Source of the DNA: Halobium salinum
GTDB taxonomy: Archaea; Halobacteriota; Halobacteria; Halobacteriales; Haloferacaceae
Assembly (NCBI RefSeq): GCF_026586625.1
Contig: NZ_JAODIW010000010.1
Coordinates: 458,755-522,754, forward strand
DNA length: 64,000 nt
Reading direction: 5' to 3'
Shown here: in pieces, positions 34,914 to 43,459 of the stretch
Layout of the letters: each line of letters begins with the position of its first letter
Position numbering within the stretch: the first letter of the stretch is position 1
Notes under the pieces: generated by a model
Told to the model about the DNA's origin: nothing
Database searches by the model: none
What the model saw: only the letters and a program-made list of their open reading frames with translations
Program-made: the position numbers and the translations under genes

Positions 34914-35672
34914 ATGAGCGACCACGTCGACGTCCCCGAGGACCACCCGCGGCACGACTCGTTGCTGACGCGCCACCGCATCGAGGACGGAGTGGACCGG
35001 GGTATCACCAGCCGACAGGGGCTCATCGCGCAGGGTCGAGGGGAGGCGTACGACTACCTGCTCGGCGAGCGCACTATCCCCTCCGCCGACGAAGCCGAGC
35101 GCGCCGCCGCCGCACAGCTCCTGCTGGCCGACCACCCCGTGCTCTCGGTGAACGGCAACGTCGCCGCGCTCGTCCCCGAGGAGATGGTCGAACTCGCCGA
35201 GGTCGTGGGTGCGGAGCTCGAAGTGAACCTCTTCAACCGCACCGAAGAACGGGTGGCCGCAATCGCGGAGTACCTCCACGAACACGGCGCGGGCGAGGTG
35301 AAGGGCCTCCGGGCGGACGGACGGATTCCGGGACTCTCCCACGAGCGTGCGAAGGTCGATTCGGACGGTATCGGCGACGCCGACGTAGTGCTCGTCCCGC
35401 TGGAGGACGGCGACCGCGCCGAGGCGCTCGCGGCGACCGGCAAAGTCGAAATCGTCATCGACCTCAACCCGCTGTCGCGCTCGGCGCAGTCCGCGGCCAT
35501 CCCGGTCGTCGACAACATCGTCCGCGCCGTACCGAACATCACCCGCCACGCCCGCGAGTTGGCCGACGCGCCGCGGGACGAGTTGGAGGCCATCGTCGCC
35601 GACTTCGACAGAGAGGCGGCGCTCGCCGCGGCGGAGCGGGCGATTCGGACGGGCGGGGACGGCGAGGAGTAG
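34914..35672 (+). CDS. 4-phosphopantoate--beta-alanine ligase (phosphopantothenate synthetase)
   Basis: A 252-aa archaeal enzyme that joins 4-phosphopantoate and beta-alanine using ATP; it replaces bacterial PanC/CoaA. Seen: HPRHDSLLTRHRIEDGVDRG and ITSRQGLIAQGRGEAYDYLL at the start, ALLVPEEMVELA-like helix, EVNLFNRTEERVAAIAEYLH and VIDLNPLSRSAQSA(A)IPVVDNI near the end, all hallmarks of the family. ATG at 34914; the frame is open further upstream inside the MFS gene, which I reject. It works after pantoate kinase. Confidence 0.95.
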   Translation: MSDHVDVPEDHPRHDSLLTRHRIEDGVDRGITSRQGLIAQGRGEAYDYLLGERTIPSADEAERAAAAQLLLADHPVLSVNGNVAALVPEEMVELAEVVGAELEVNLFNRTEERVAAIAEYLHEHGAGEVKGLRADGRIPGLSHERAKVDSDGIGDADVVLVPLEDGDRAEALAATGKVEIVIDLNPLSRSAQSAAIPVVDNIVRAVPNITRHARELADAPRDELEAIVADFDREAALAAAERAIRTGGDGEE

Positions 35673-35702
35673 AGGCGGAGTCGAACTCGGACCTCCGACG
35701 TC

Positions 35703-36155
35703 TCAGGCCTCGGCGGGGTCGACCGCGACGGTCGCCCCCGAGACGACGCGGGTGAGTCGGTTCCGCGCGTCGTCGCCGATGATTTCGAGCTCAGGGCTGT
35801 CGACGACGGAGAGCGTGGCCGCCGGGTCGACGGCTGTCACCACGACACCCGCCTCGTCCTCGCGAACGGCGACGGCACACGCCAGCAGCGCGCCGAGGTC
35901 GGGGTCGACGGCCAGCGCCTCGGCGACCGTCTCCGGCATACACGCGCCGATGACGGTGTAGCGTCCGAGCCCGTCGTCGCCGACCGTCCCGCGGACCGCC
36001 GCCTGGAGGTCGGTCTCGAACAGCAGTTCGAACCCCTGGGCGTCGAGGGCGTCCCTGACGAGGCCGAGGGTCTCCTCGAAGCCGAACGGCGAGCGTTCCG
36101 AGATGGTGTAGGTGACGGGGTGTTCCACGGGGAGTGGAACGCGCGCTCGGAGCAT
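35703..36155 (-). CDS. DUF302 domain protein
   Basis: A 150-aa protein. The N-terminal two thirds match the DUF302 pattern (FGFEETLGLVRDALDAQGFE, then LLFETD; RYTVIGACMPETVAEAL; GALLACAVAVREDEAGV). The family binds unknown ligands and is often found with thiol or metal redox genes. The C-terminal 40 residues are extra. The ATG at 36155 lies 17 bases after the stop of the molybdopterin enzyme, so the two are likely cotranscribed. Function unknown. Confidence 0.82.
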   Translation of the reverse strand: MLRARVPLPVEHPVTYTISERSPFGFEETLGLVRDALDAQGFELLFETDLQAAVRGTVGDDGLGRYTVIGACMPETVAEALAVDPDLGALLACAVAVREDEAGVVVTAVDPAATLSVVDSPELEIIGDDARNRLTRVVSGATVAVDPAEA

Positions 36156-36172
36156 CAATGCGCGCCTCGGAC

Positions 36173-37435
36173 TCAGTCGAACCCCGAAATCAGCGTGACG
36201 AGCCACTGCGCCGGGTCGCGTCGCTCGCGGAGTTCGACGCGGTCGACCCACTTCACCCACTGGAAGCCGCGTCGACCGGGGGCGACGAGCCGGAGCGGGG
36301 CGCCGTGGCCGTGGCTCAGGTCGTCGCCGGCGACGCCCGTCGCGAGCAGGAACTCCCGCGCCTCGGAGACCGGGAAGCTCCAGCGGTACCCCGTCACCGA
36401 GACGACCCGAACGTAGCGCGCGTCGTCGCCGACGCCGGCGGCGTCGAGCAGGTCGCCCAGTCGGACGCCGCGCCAGTCCTGCACCGTGTACCAGCCGGAG
36501 GTGCAGTCGAGGAGGGCGCGCAGTTCTGTTTCGCCGTCGTCGCCGGTGGCGTCGGTCGCGTCGTCGCTGGTGGCGTCGGTCGCGTCGCCGTCGCCGGTGG
36601 CGTCACCATCCTCGGGAGCGACGCCCGTGAGCGCCGCGTACGACAGGTCGAGCGACTCGTCGACCAGCCCGTCCACCCGGAGCCGCCACGCGTCGCGGTC
36701 CACCGGGTCGGGGTCGTCGGCGACCCAACTGGTCACGGGGAACTCGCCGTCGGTGCGGCCGTCGGCGCCGTCGACCCCCTCCGAATCGAGGTCGACCGGC
36801 TTCGACCCGGTGAACCGGCGGGTCGTCCCGGCCGTGTCGAGCAGGTCGTTGACGACCGACTGCGAGCGCCACAGGACGGCGCCGCCGACGAGGACGCCGG
36901 CGTAGCGCAGCGCGTCGCGTCGCCCCTGCACGTCCGAGCGGCGAGGGCGGCGCATCCCCGGGAGCGACCGCCGGGAGAGGAGGTGGAGGGCGAGCAGGGG
37001 GACGAGCAGGAGGCCGAAGAGGACGTGGACGTTCATGAGCCCCCAGTACGCGAGGTCCACGTCGGCGCCGAGCACCCACGCGACGCCGGTCGCCAGCGCG
37101 GCGACGGCGACGACCGCCAGCGCGACCGAGAGCCCCGTCGCGCGGGTCCACAGCCGCGAGTCGGTCACGCGGCGGCGGACCCGATACAGCTTCAGCGCGA
37201 GGAAGAAGACGAGCGCGAACCCCGCCACGCCGTGGGCCCAGAAGACGACCGCGCCGGAGGGTCGCCCGACGGTGAAGGAGAGGAGGCCGGAGCCGACCTG
37301 GAACGCGACGAGTACGAGGAGCGTCCAGTCGACGAGCCGGGCCGACGGCTCGGCGCGGCGCAGGCCACGGCGGAGGGCGCGACGGAGTTCGGACCCGTTG
37401 CTCACGGGGACCCGTAGCGACCGGAGCCGCATCAA
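36173..37435 (-). CDS. molybdopterin oxidoreductase (sulfite-oxidase fold) fused to a four-span membrane domain
   Basis: A 420-aa protein. Residues ~34-150 form four spans with paired histidines (FWAHGVAGFALVFFLALKLY; NVHVLFGLLLVPLLALHLL) like a cytochrome b561/MsrQ heme domain. The rest is a sulfite-oxidase-type molybdopterin domain: VTSWVADDPDPVDRDAWRLR, Mo-ligand Cys ~312 in LLDCTSGWYTVQDWRGVRLG, and LSHGHGAPLRLVAPGRRGFQ. This joins in one chain what MsrP and MsrQ do as two. A Gly/Asp/Ala/Thr repeat (DATDATSDDATDATGDD) is inserted just before the Cys segment. Likely an electron-transfer oxidoreductase outside the membrane; substrate unknown. Confidence 0.83.
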   Translation of the reverse strand: MMRLRSLRVPVSNGSELRRALRRGLRRAEPSARLVDWTLLVLVAFQVGSGLLSFTVGRPSGAVVFWAHGVAGFALVFFLALKLYRVRRRVTDSRLWTRATGLSVALAVVAVAALATGVAWVLGADVDLAYWGLMNVHVLFGLLLVPLLALHLLSRRSLPGMRRPRRSDVQGRRDALRYAGVLVGGAVLWRSQSVVNDLLDTAGTTRRFTGSKPVDLDSEGVDGADGRTDGEFPVTSWVADDPDPVDRDAWRLRVDGLVDESLDLSYAALTGVAPEDGDATGDGDATDATSDDATDATGDDGETELRALLDCTSGWYTVQDWRGVRLGDLLDAAGVGDDARYVRVVSVTGYRWSFPVSEAREFLLATGVAGDDLSHGHGAPLRLVAPGRRGFQWVKWVDRVELRERRDPAQWLVTLISGFD

Positions 37436-37468
37436 CCCGTCGCGGGAGGGGCGGCGCCCCTCGGGCGT

Positions 37469-38635
37469 TCAGAACGCCGAGAGCGCCCGTTCGAGGCGGT
37501 CGAACCCCACCTCCAGCCGGTCCAGCCCGTTGGCGAAGCTCAGGCGGTGCCAGCCGGCGCCGGCCTCGCCGAAGGCGCTCCCGGGCGCGAGGACGACGCC
37601 GTGCTCGCGCAGGAGCCGTTCCGCCACCGCCACGTCGTCGCCGGGGAGGTCGAGTTCGAGGAAGGCGTAGAACGCCCCGTCGGGCCTGGGACACCGGACG
37701 CCGTCGACCCCGGCCGCCCGCTCGACCACGTAGTCGCGCCGCTCCTCGAATCGGTCGCGCATCTCCCGGACCGGCTCCTGGGGCCCCGTCAGCGCCGCGA
37801 GCGCGGCGTACTGAGACGGGGTCGCCGTACAGGAGGTGACGGCCTCGCGCACCTTCGTCACCGCGTCCGCGAGCCACCGTGGGCCGGCGAGCCAGCCGAC
37901 GCGCCAGCCGGTCATGGCGTACGTCTTCGAGCAGGAGCCGACGGTGACGACGTGCTCCGGGTGGTCGGTCAGCGCCGCGGTGCCGACGAACTCGCGGTCG
38001 TAGACCAGGCCGCCGTACACCTCGTCGGCGACGACGACGGCGTCGTGGTCGGCGGCGGCCTCCACCACGGCCCGAACCGCGTCGGGGTCGTGGACCCGGC
38101 CCGTCGGATTCGAGGGCGAACAGAGCATCACCGCGGCCGTGTCGGGACCCATCGCTTCGACGACCCGGTCGGCGTCGAGTTCGAACCCCGTCGACGCCGG
38201 CATCGGCACCTCGACGGCTCGGCCCGCCACGAGGTCGGTCTGCTGGAAGTAGTTGGTGTAGGTCGGCGTCGGCAGCAGGTACTCCTCGTCGGTGCCGACC
38301 GTCGCGAGCGCGACGAGGTACGTCGCCTCCATCGCGCCGTTGGTGACGACGACGCCCTCGGGCGGAACCTCGGTGCCGGACTCCCGCGCCGTCGCCTCGC
38401 TGACGGCCTCGCGCAGGGGGCGGATGCCGGCGTTCGGCGTGTAGTGGGTTCTCCCCGACCGTGCGGCCTCGTGTGCCGCCTCGACGACGTGCTCGGGCGT
38501 GTCGAAGTCCGGTTCGCCCACTTCGAGTCGAACCAGGTCTCGGCCCTCGGCCGCGGCCGCCTCGGCGAGGTCGAACATCGACCGGATGGGCGAAGGCTCG
38601 ACGGCCCGAACCCGGTCCGTGAGGAGGTGTCGCAT
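37469..38635 (-). CDS. class I/II pyridoxal-phosphate aminotransferase
   Basis: A 388-aa fold-type I aminotransferase of the aspartate/alanine group. Seen: LVRLEVGEPDFDTPEHVVEA, GRTHYTPNAGIRPLREAV, ATYLVALATVGTDEEYLLPT, MLCSPSNPTGRVHDPDAVRA, VVVADEVYGGLVYD and the PLP lysine near 236 in TVGSCSKTYAMTGWRVGW. Substrate not defined by sequence alone; aspartate or aromatic amino acids are usual. ATG at 38635 (MRHLLTDRV). It is divergent from the PPSWH gene. Confidence 0.92.
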   Translation of the reverse strand: MRHLLTDRVRAVEPSPIRSMFDLAEAAAAEGRDLVRLEVGEPDFDTPEHVVEAAHEAARSGRTHYTPNAGIRPLREAVSEATARESGTEVPPEGVVVTNGAMEATYLVALATVGTDEEYLLPTPTYTNYFQQTDLVAGRAVEVPMPASTGFELDADRVVEAMGPDTAAVMLCSPSNPTGRVHDPDAVRAVVEAAADHDAVVVADEVYGGLVYDREFVGTAALTDHPEHVVTVGSCSKTYAMTGWRVGWLAGPRWLADAVTKVREAVTSCTATPSQYAALAALTGPQEPVREMRDRFEERRDYVVERAAGVDGVRCPRPDGAFYAFLELDLPGDDVAVAERLLREHGVVLAPGSAFGEAGAGWHRLSFANGLDRLEVGFDRLERALSAF

Positions 38636-38770
38636 ACCCGGTGCTCGGCGCGTCGGTACAAAAACGGTCGCCCCGCGTGCACGTCTTCGTCCGGTTTCGA
38701 CGGCGCCCTCGGGTTCCGTGGCCCTCGTCGCTGGCGCACTTATGTCCGTGGAGGCCGTATGTGATGTGTT

Positions 38771-39301
38771 ATGTCTGCACACGAACGAGCGGAGGTGGTC
38801 GTCGACGACGACGTGCTCCACGAACTACGGGAGCACGAACGCTGGCACGGGCCGCGGATGATTCGCACCATCGAGCGCCACCACCCCGAACACCGACCGG
38901 GCATCCCCGTCGCGCTGTTCGACGCCTACGCCGAGCGGCTGGGCTACGACGTCGAGGCGTCCGAGGCCGACGTGCTCGCGAAGGCCGTCGACGAGACCGA
39001 ATGGGTCGGCGAGGACGTGTACTACCGCGTCGGCGACGACAGCGAGAACCTGAGCGCCTACCCGCCGAGTTGGCACGCCCGGTACGCCGAGCGGAACTCC
39101 ATCGCGGACCTCGTCCGCGAGATGGGAACCCAACTCGGACGCGCGTGGGTCGGCCGGCGGGAGCTCACGCTGGCGCTCGAATCGGTCGCCGGCGTCGACC
39201 CCCGGACGGCCACCGCGATGGTACTCGACGCCGGACAGCGAGGGGAAATCGCCGTCCAGCCGAGGCAGAACCCCGAGAGCCTGGTCTTCCTCAAGGGGTG
39301 A
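38771..39301 (+). CDS. conserved haloarchaeal protein with PPSWH motif (second copy)
   Basis: A 176-aa acidic protein. Its central segment LSAYPPSWHARYAERNSIAD matches TFPPSWHEAFSDHSPSVRD of the protein at 32038-32661; the surrounding helical pattern is also similar. The N-terminus is highly charged (AEVVVDDDVLHELREHERWH). The C-terminus looks like a small winged-helix-type tail (ELTLALESVAGVDPRTATAM). ACTTATGT about 29 bases upstream is TATA-like, fixing the ATG. Function unknown. Confidence 0.75.
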   Translation: MSAHERAEVVVDDDVLHELREHERWHGPRMIRTIERHHPEHRPGIPVALFDAYAERLGYDVEASEADVLAKAVDETEWVGEDVYYRVGDDSENLSAYPPSWHARYAERNSIADLVREMGTQLGRAWVGRRELTLALESVAGVDPRTATAMVLDAGQRGEIAVQPRQNPESLVFLKG

Positions 39302-39313
39302 GTCCGCGCGGGA

Positions 39314-40285
39314 CTAGTTCCCGTCGTCGGTCTCCGCACCGCCGGCCTCGTCCTCCTCGGCTTCTTCGTCGGCTCCGGCTTCAGTTTCCGACTCCTCGGG
39401 GTCGTCCGACCCGGACTCGTCGTCCGCGCCCGCGCTCGCGTCCGAGCCGTCGGCGACTTCTTCGACGACCTCGGCCTCGGCGACGATTTCGCCCGGCTCG
39501 GCCTCCTCGCCGGACACGTCGTCGACGGTCTCGACCTCCTCCTCGACGTCGGTGTCGACAGCGTCGCCTTCGGACTCCGCATCCGTGTCGTCGTCCGTCG
39601 CCGACTCGCCGCCGCTCCCGTCCTCGTCCGGCGTCGCCGAGTCCTCGCGTGCCTCGGTCGTCACGGTCGGGGTGTCGGCGTCCACGTCGGCGACGGCCGA
39701 CCCGTCCTCGTCGTCGGCTCCGCCCGCGTAGCTCGGGTTGTCCTCCTCGAGGAGCGGGTCGTCGAGTGACTCCCGGTCCGACCGAGCGCGGGTCACGAGC
39801 ACGTAGCCGACGGCGGCGACCGCGGCGACGAGCGCGACCCGTGGGAGGGTCAGGAGGCCCGAACCCGACGTGGCGTCGTCGTCGGTCACGTCGGTGTCGG
39901 CGGCCGAGTCCACGTCGCCGTCGAGGACGTCGAAGTGGGACTCCGAGTCGGCGTCGTCACCGTCGTCGGCACCGGAATCGGCGTCACCGTCACCGTTCGA
40001 ACCGTCGGCGTCACCGAACACCGAGAACGCCCCGTCACCGGCGGCGTTCGCGGCGTCGGTGCTCGCCTCTCCGTCGCTCGTGTCACGTCGGTCGAGCAGG
40101 TAGAGCGCGGCGAACGTCGCGGCGGAGCGCAGGTGCCGTTCGAGCGCCTCGCGGTCGTTTCGGCGGTAGGCGTCGACCGCGCCGACGACGTCCTGTCCGG
40201 CGTCGGCGAGGCCGTCGGGGCCGCCGGTCTCGGTGCCCTTCGGTCCGACGCGTTCGATGGTCTCTTTGAGGAACTCCTCTCTCAT
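39314..40285 (-). CDS. acidic single-span membrane protein
   Basis: A 323-aa protein. The N-terminal ~70 residues are a folded, helical segment (GQDVVGAVDAYRRNDREALE; RHLRSAATFAALYLLDRR). An Asp/Ser/Gly linker follows, then one hydrophobic span (~150-170, LPRVALVAAVAAVGYVLVT) and a ~150-residue tail of extreme acidity (Glu/Asp/Ala/Ser). Either end could face outside. No family recognised. ATG at 40285 (MREEFLKETI). It is convergent with the PPSWH gene with a 12-bp gap. Confidence 0.68.
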   Translation of the reverse strand: MREEFLKETIERVGPKGTETGGPDGLADAGQDVVGAVDAYRRNDREALERHLRSAATFAALYLLDRRDTSDGEASTDAANAAGDGAFSVFGDADGSNGDGDADSGADDGDDADSESHFDVLDGDVDSAADTDVTDDDATSGSGLLTLPRVALVAAVAAVGYVLVTRARSDRESLDDPLLEEDNPSYAGGADDEDGSAVADVDADTPTVTTEAREDSATPDEDGSGGESATDDDTDAESEGDAVDTDVEEEVETVDDVSGEEAEPGEIVAEAEVVEEVADGSDASAGADDESGSDDPEESETEAGADEEAEEDEAGGAETDDGN

Positions 40286-40370
40286 CGTGGTGCCGACTTC
40301 GGCCGCCGGCACGCCAAGCGTTGGGGCCGAACCGGCGGTCCGAGTGGAGGTCGAGACGGGCAGCCGCCCG

Positions 40371-41351
40371 CTACTCGAACAGCGCCTCGGGCGGCCCGCC
40401 CGGGAGCCGGTCGCGGTCGTGGTCCTCGGCGAAGTCGATGTCGGGACCGACCGGCACCAGTCGCTTCGGGTTCACGTCTCCGTGGCTCTCGTAGTAGTGG
40501 TGGACGATGTGGTCGACGTTGACGGTCTTGGCGATTCCGGGGAGCTGGTACAGCTCCTTCGTGTAGTTCCAGAGGTTCGGGTACTCGTGGATGGCCCGTC
40601 GGTTACACTTGAAGTGGGTGTGGTACACGTGGTCGAAGCGGACGAGCGTGGCGAACATCGCGAGGTCGGCCTCGGTGAGGACGTCGCCGGCGAGGTATCG
40701 CTGGTCGCCGAGGACGGACTCCCAGTGGTCGAGCGCGTCGAACAGTTCCGAGACGGCCTCGTCGTACGCCTCCTGTGTTCCGGCGAACCCGGCGCGGTAG
40801 ACGCCGTTGTTGATGGGGTCGTAGATGTCGTCGATGATGCGGTCGACCTCGTCCTCGTACCCCTCGGGGTAGAGGTCCACGTCGTGCTCGGCGAGGTCGC
40901 CGAACTCGGTGTCGAGCATCCGCATTATCTCCTCGCTCTCGTTGTTGACGACGGTCTCCGCCTCGCGGTCCCAGAGGACGGGGACCGTCACGCGCCCGGT
41001 GAACTCCGGGTCGGCCTTCGTGTAGATGTCGCGGAGGAACTCCTTCCCGTACAGCGGGTCCGGGTACGACTCCGAGAACTCCCAGCCGTCGTCGATGCGC
41101 ACGGGCTCGACGATGGAGAGCGAAATCGCGTCCTCCAACCCTTTCAGCGCCCGCGTCATCGCCGCGCGGTGGGCCCACGGACACGCCCGCGAGATGTAGA
41201 GGTGGTACCGGCCCGCCTCGGGCGGGAACTCGGCGCCGTCCTCGTCGCGAATCCGGTCGCGGAAGGCGGTCTCCTGCCGGTCGAACTCGCCGTCGTCGTC
41301 GGTCGACTCGTAGGCGTCGGTTCGCCACTCGCCGTCGACGAGCATGTTCAT
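40371..41351 (-). CDS. glutathione S-transferase, Xi class (glutathionyl-hydroquinone reductase type)
   Basis: A 326-aa protein. The thioredoxin-fold domain carries the Xi-class active site SRACPWAHR (Cys57-Pro-Trp), and the helical domain contains ADLAMFATLVRFDHVYHTHF with KCNRRAIHEYPNLWNYTKEL, all family hallmarks. Such enzymes remove the thiol from glutathionyl-hydroquinones. Haloarchaea use gamma-glutamylcysteine instead of glutathione, so the thiol is probably different. Start MNM at 41351. Confidence 0.9.
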   Translation of the reverse strand: MNMLVDGEWRTDAYESTDDDGEFDRQETAFRDRIRDEDGAEFPPEAGRYHLYISRACPWAHRAAMTRALKGLEDAISLSIVEPVRIDDGWEFSESYPDPLYGKEFLRDIYTKADPEFTGRVTVPVLWDREAETVVNNESEEIMRMLDTEFGDLAEHDVDLYPEGYEDEVDRIIDDIYDPINNGVYRAGFAGTQEAYDEAVSELFDALDHWESVLGDQRYLAGDVLTEADLAMFATLVRFDHVYHTHFKCNRRAIHEYPNLWNYTKELYQLPGIAKTVNVDHIVHHYYESHGDVNPKRLVPVGPDIDFAEDHDRDRLPGGPPEALFE

Positions 41352-41530
41352 CGGGCCACCTCGGCGGTCGCCGGCGGGAGGAACGAATCGGTTACTGTCA
41401 CGCCCGCGGATACGGGCGAGACGGGCAAAAGGGTTCGTCGCCCGGCCGTCCCTGCCGCCAGTCCGCGGGGCGGTCGGACCCGACTGTGGCGTCACGGTCG
41501 ACACGCCCCGACGAGACCGATGTTGCAAGA

Positions 41531-41537
41531 CTTAACA
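41531..41537 (+). promoter_or_regulatory. TATA-like box of the DHH gene
   Basis: CTTAACA is centred 27 bases before the ATG at 41561 and selects that start over the in-frame ATG at 41486. Confidence 0.55.
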
Positions 41538-41560
41538 CCGGTCACCCGCTTACTCCAGCC

Positions 41561-43459
41561 ATGACCAGCGAGCACGCCGGGGATTCCGGCTCCGGGTCGG
41601 ATTCTCGACCCGTCGTCTACGACCTCGCGCCCGACTGTACCGTCGCGGACGTCGAGGTCGGTCAGCTGTATCACGCCGTCGTGAACGGCGTCGTGAACTA
41701 CGGCGTCTTCGTCGACATCTCCGACTCCGTCTCCGGGCTCGTTCACGAGTCCAACCTCGACAACGACTACTCGGTCGGCGACAAGTTCGTCGTTGAACTG
41801 GAGGAGGTCCGCGAGGACGGCGACCTCGCCTTCGCCGAGGCGACCCCCGAGAACTACCGCACCGAGACCGTCGACCACGTCCCCGACCTCACCGAGGTCC
41901 AGTCGCTCCGGACGGGCGACTCGGTCACCGTCGAAGGGTCGGTCTCGCAGATAAAACAGACCGGCGGCCCGACCATCTTCCACATCAGCGACGAGACCGG
42001 CATCGTCGCCGCCGCTTCCTTCGCCGAGGCCGGCGTCCGCGCCCACCCCCGCGTCGAGGTCGGCGACATCGTCCGCGTGAAGGGGAGCGTCGAGAAGCAC
42101 AACGGCGCCCTCCAGCTCGAAGTGGAGGACATGCGGCTCCTCGAGGACGACGTCGCCGCCGAGGCCCGCGAGCGCATCGAGGCCGCCCGCGACGAGCGCG
42201 CCGAGCCCCACGACCCCGAACCGCTCGTCGAGTGGGAGGCCTTCGAGAAGCTCCGGGGCGACCTCCGCGAACTCGCCCGCCTGCTCCGTCGCACGGTGCT
42301 CGACGGCCGCCCCATCCGGGTCCGACACCACGCCGACGGCGACGGGATGTGCGCCTCGATTCCGGTCCAGCACGCCCTGGAGAACTTCATCCGCGAGGTC
42401 CACACCGACGCCGACGCGCCGCGACACCTGTTCAAGCGCCTGCCGAGTAAGGCGCCCTTCTACGAGATGGAGGACGTGACCCGCGACCTCAACTTCGCGC
42501 TGGAGGGTCGCGCCCGCCACGGCCAGAAGCTCCCCTTCCTGCTGATGCTCGACAACGGGTCCACCGAGGAGGACGTGCCGGCCTACCGGAACCTCGCCCA
42601 CTACGACATCCCAATCGCGGTCGTCGACCACCACCACCCCGACCCCGAGGCCGTCGAGGACCTGCTCGACGCCCACGTCAACCCGTACCTCTACGACGAG
42701 GATTACCGCATCACGACCGGGATGATGTGCGTCGAACTGGCGCGGATGATCGACCCCTCCATCACCGACGAGGTGCGCCACGTCCCGGCCGTCGCCGGCC
42801 TCTCCGACCGCTCGAAGGCCGAGGTGATGGACGACTACGTCGCCCTCGCCGAGGCCGAAGGGTACGACCAGGACCACCTGGGGGACGTGGGCGAGGCGCT
42901 CGACTACGCCGCCCACTGGCTGCGCTTCTCCAGCGGCGAGACGGTCGTCGACGACGTGCTCGACGTCGGGACCGACGAGGACCGCCACGAGGAACTCGTC
43001 CAGTTCATGGCCGACCGCGCCGAGCGCGACGTGGAGAAGCAGCTAGACGCCGTCGAACCCCACGTCGAACACGAGCGGCTCTCCTCGGACGCCCACCTCT
43101 ACACCATCGACGTCGACCAGTTCGCCCACCGCTTCACCTACCCCGCGCCGGGGAAGACGACCGGTCAGCTCCACGACCGGAAGGTCCAGGAGACGGGCGA
43201 CCCGGTCATCACCATCGGCTACGGGCCGGACTTCGCCGTCCTCCGTTCCGACGGCGTCCGCCTCGACATCCCGCAGATGGTCGCCGAACTCGACGAGGAG
43301 GTCGTCGGCGGCGGCGTCTCCGGCGGCGGCCACCTCGTCGTCGGCTCCATCAAGTTCGTGAAGGGGATGCGCGAGGAGGTCATCGACTCCCTCGTCGAGA
43401 AGATGGCCGACGCCGACATCGACGAGGACCTGTCGAGCGCGGCGCCGCTGGACGACTGA
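41561..43459 (+). CDS. RecJ-like DHH/DHHA1 phosphoesterase with two OB-type domains
   Basis: A 632-aa protein. Order: S1-like OB domain (~25-95, GQLYHAVVNGVVNYGVFVDI), a second nucleic-acid-binding OB domain (~115-205, SVTVEGSVSQIKQTGGPTIF), DHH domain (RHHADGDGMCASI near 257; FLLMLDNGSTEEDV; VVDHHHPD near 357), and DHHA1 with the GGGH motif (VSGGGHLVVGSIKFVKG, ~586-602). The family hydrolyses single-stranded DNA/RNA 5'-3'; archaeal members take part in replication and repair. The gene ends APLDD-stop, and those last codons begin a tandem hairpin repeat array. Confidence 0.9.
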   Translation: MTSEHAGDSGSGSDSRPVVYDLAPDCTVADVEVGQLYHAVVNGVVNYGVFVDISDSVSGLVHESNLDNDYSVGDKFVVELEEVREDGDLAFAEATPENYRTETVDHVPDLTEVQSLRTGDSVTVEGSVSQIKQTGGPTIFHISDETGIVAAASFAEAGVRAHPRVEVGDIVRVKGSVEKHNGALQLEVEDMRLLEDDVAAEARERIEAARDERAEPHDPEPLVEWEAFEKLRGDLRELARLLRRTVLDGRPIRVRHHADGDGMCASIPVQHALENFIREVHTDADAPRHLFKRLPSKAPFYEMEDVTRDLNFALEGRARHGQKLPFLLMLDNGSTEEDVPAYRNLAHYDIPIAVVDHHHPDPEAVEDLLDAHVNPYLYDEDYRITTGMMCVELARMIDPSITDEVRHVPAVAGLSDRSKAEVMDDYVALAEAEGYDQDHLGDVGEALDYAAHWLRFSSGETVVDDVLDVGTDEDRHEELVQFMADRAERDVEKQLDAVEPHVEHERLSSDAHLYTIDVDQFAHRFTYPAPGKTTGQLHDRKVQETGDPVITIGYGPDFAVLRSDGVRLDIPQMVAELDEEVVGGGVSGGGHLVVGSIKFVKGMREEVIDSLVEKMADADIDEDLSSAAPLDD

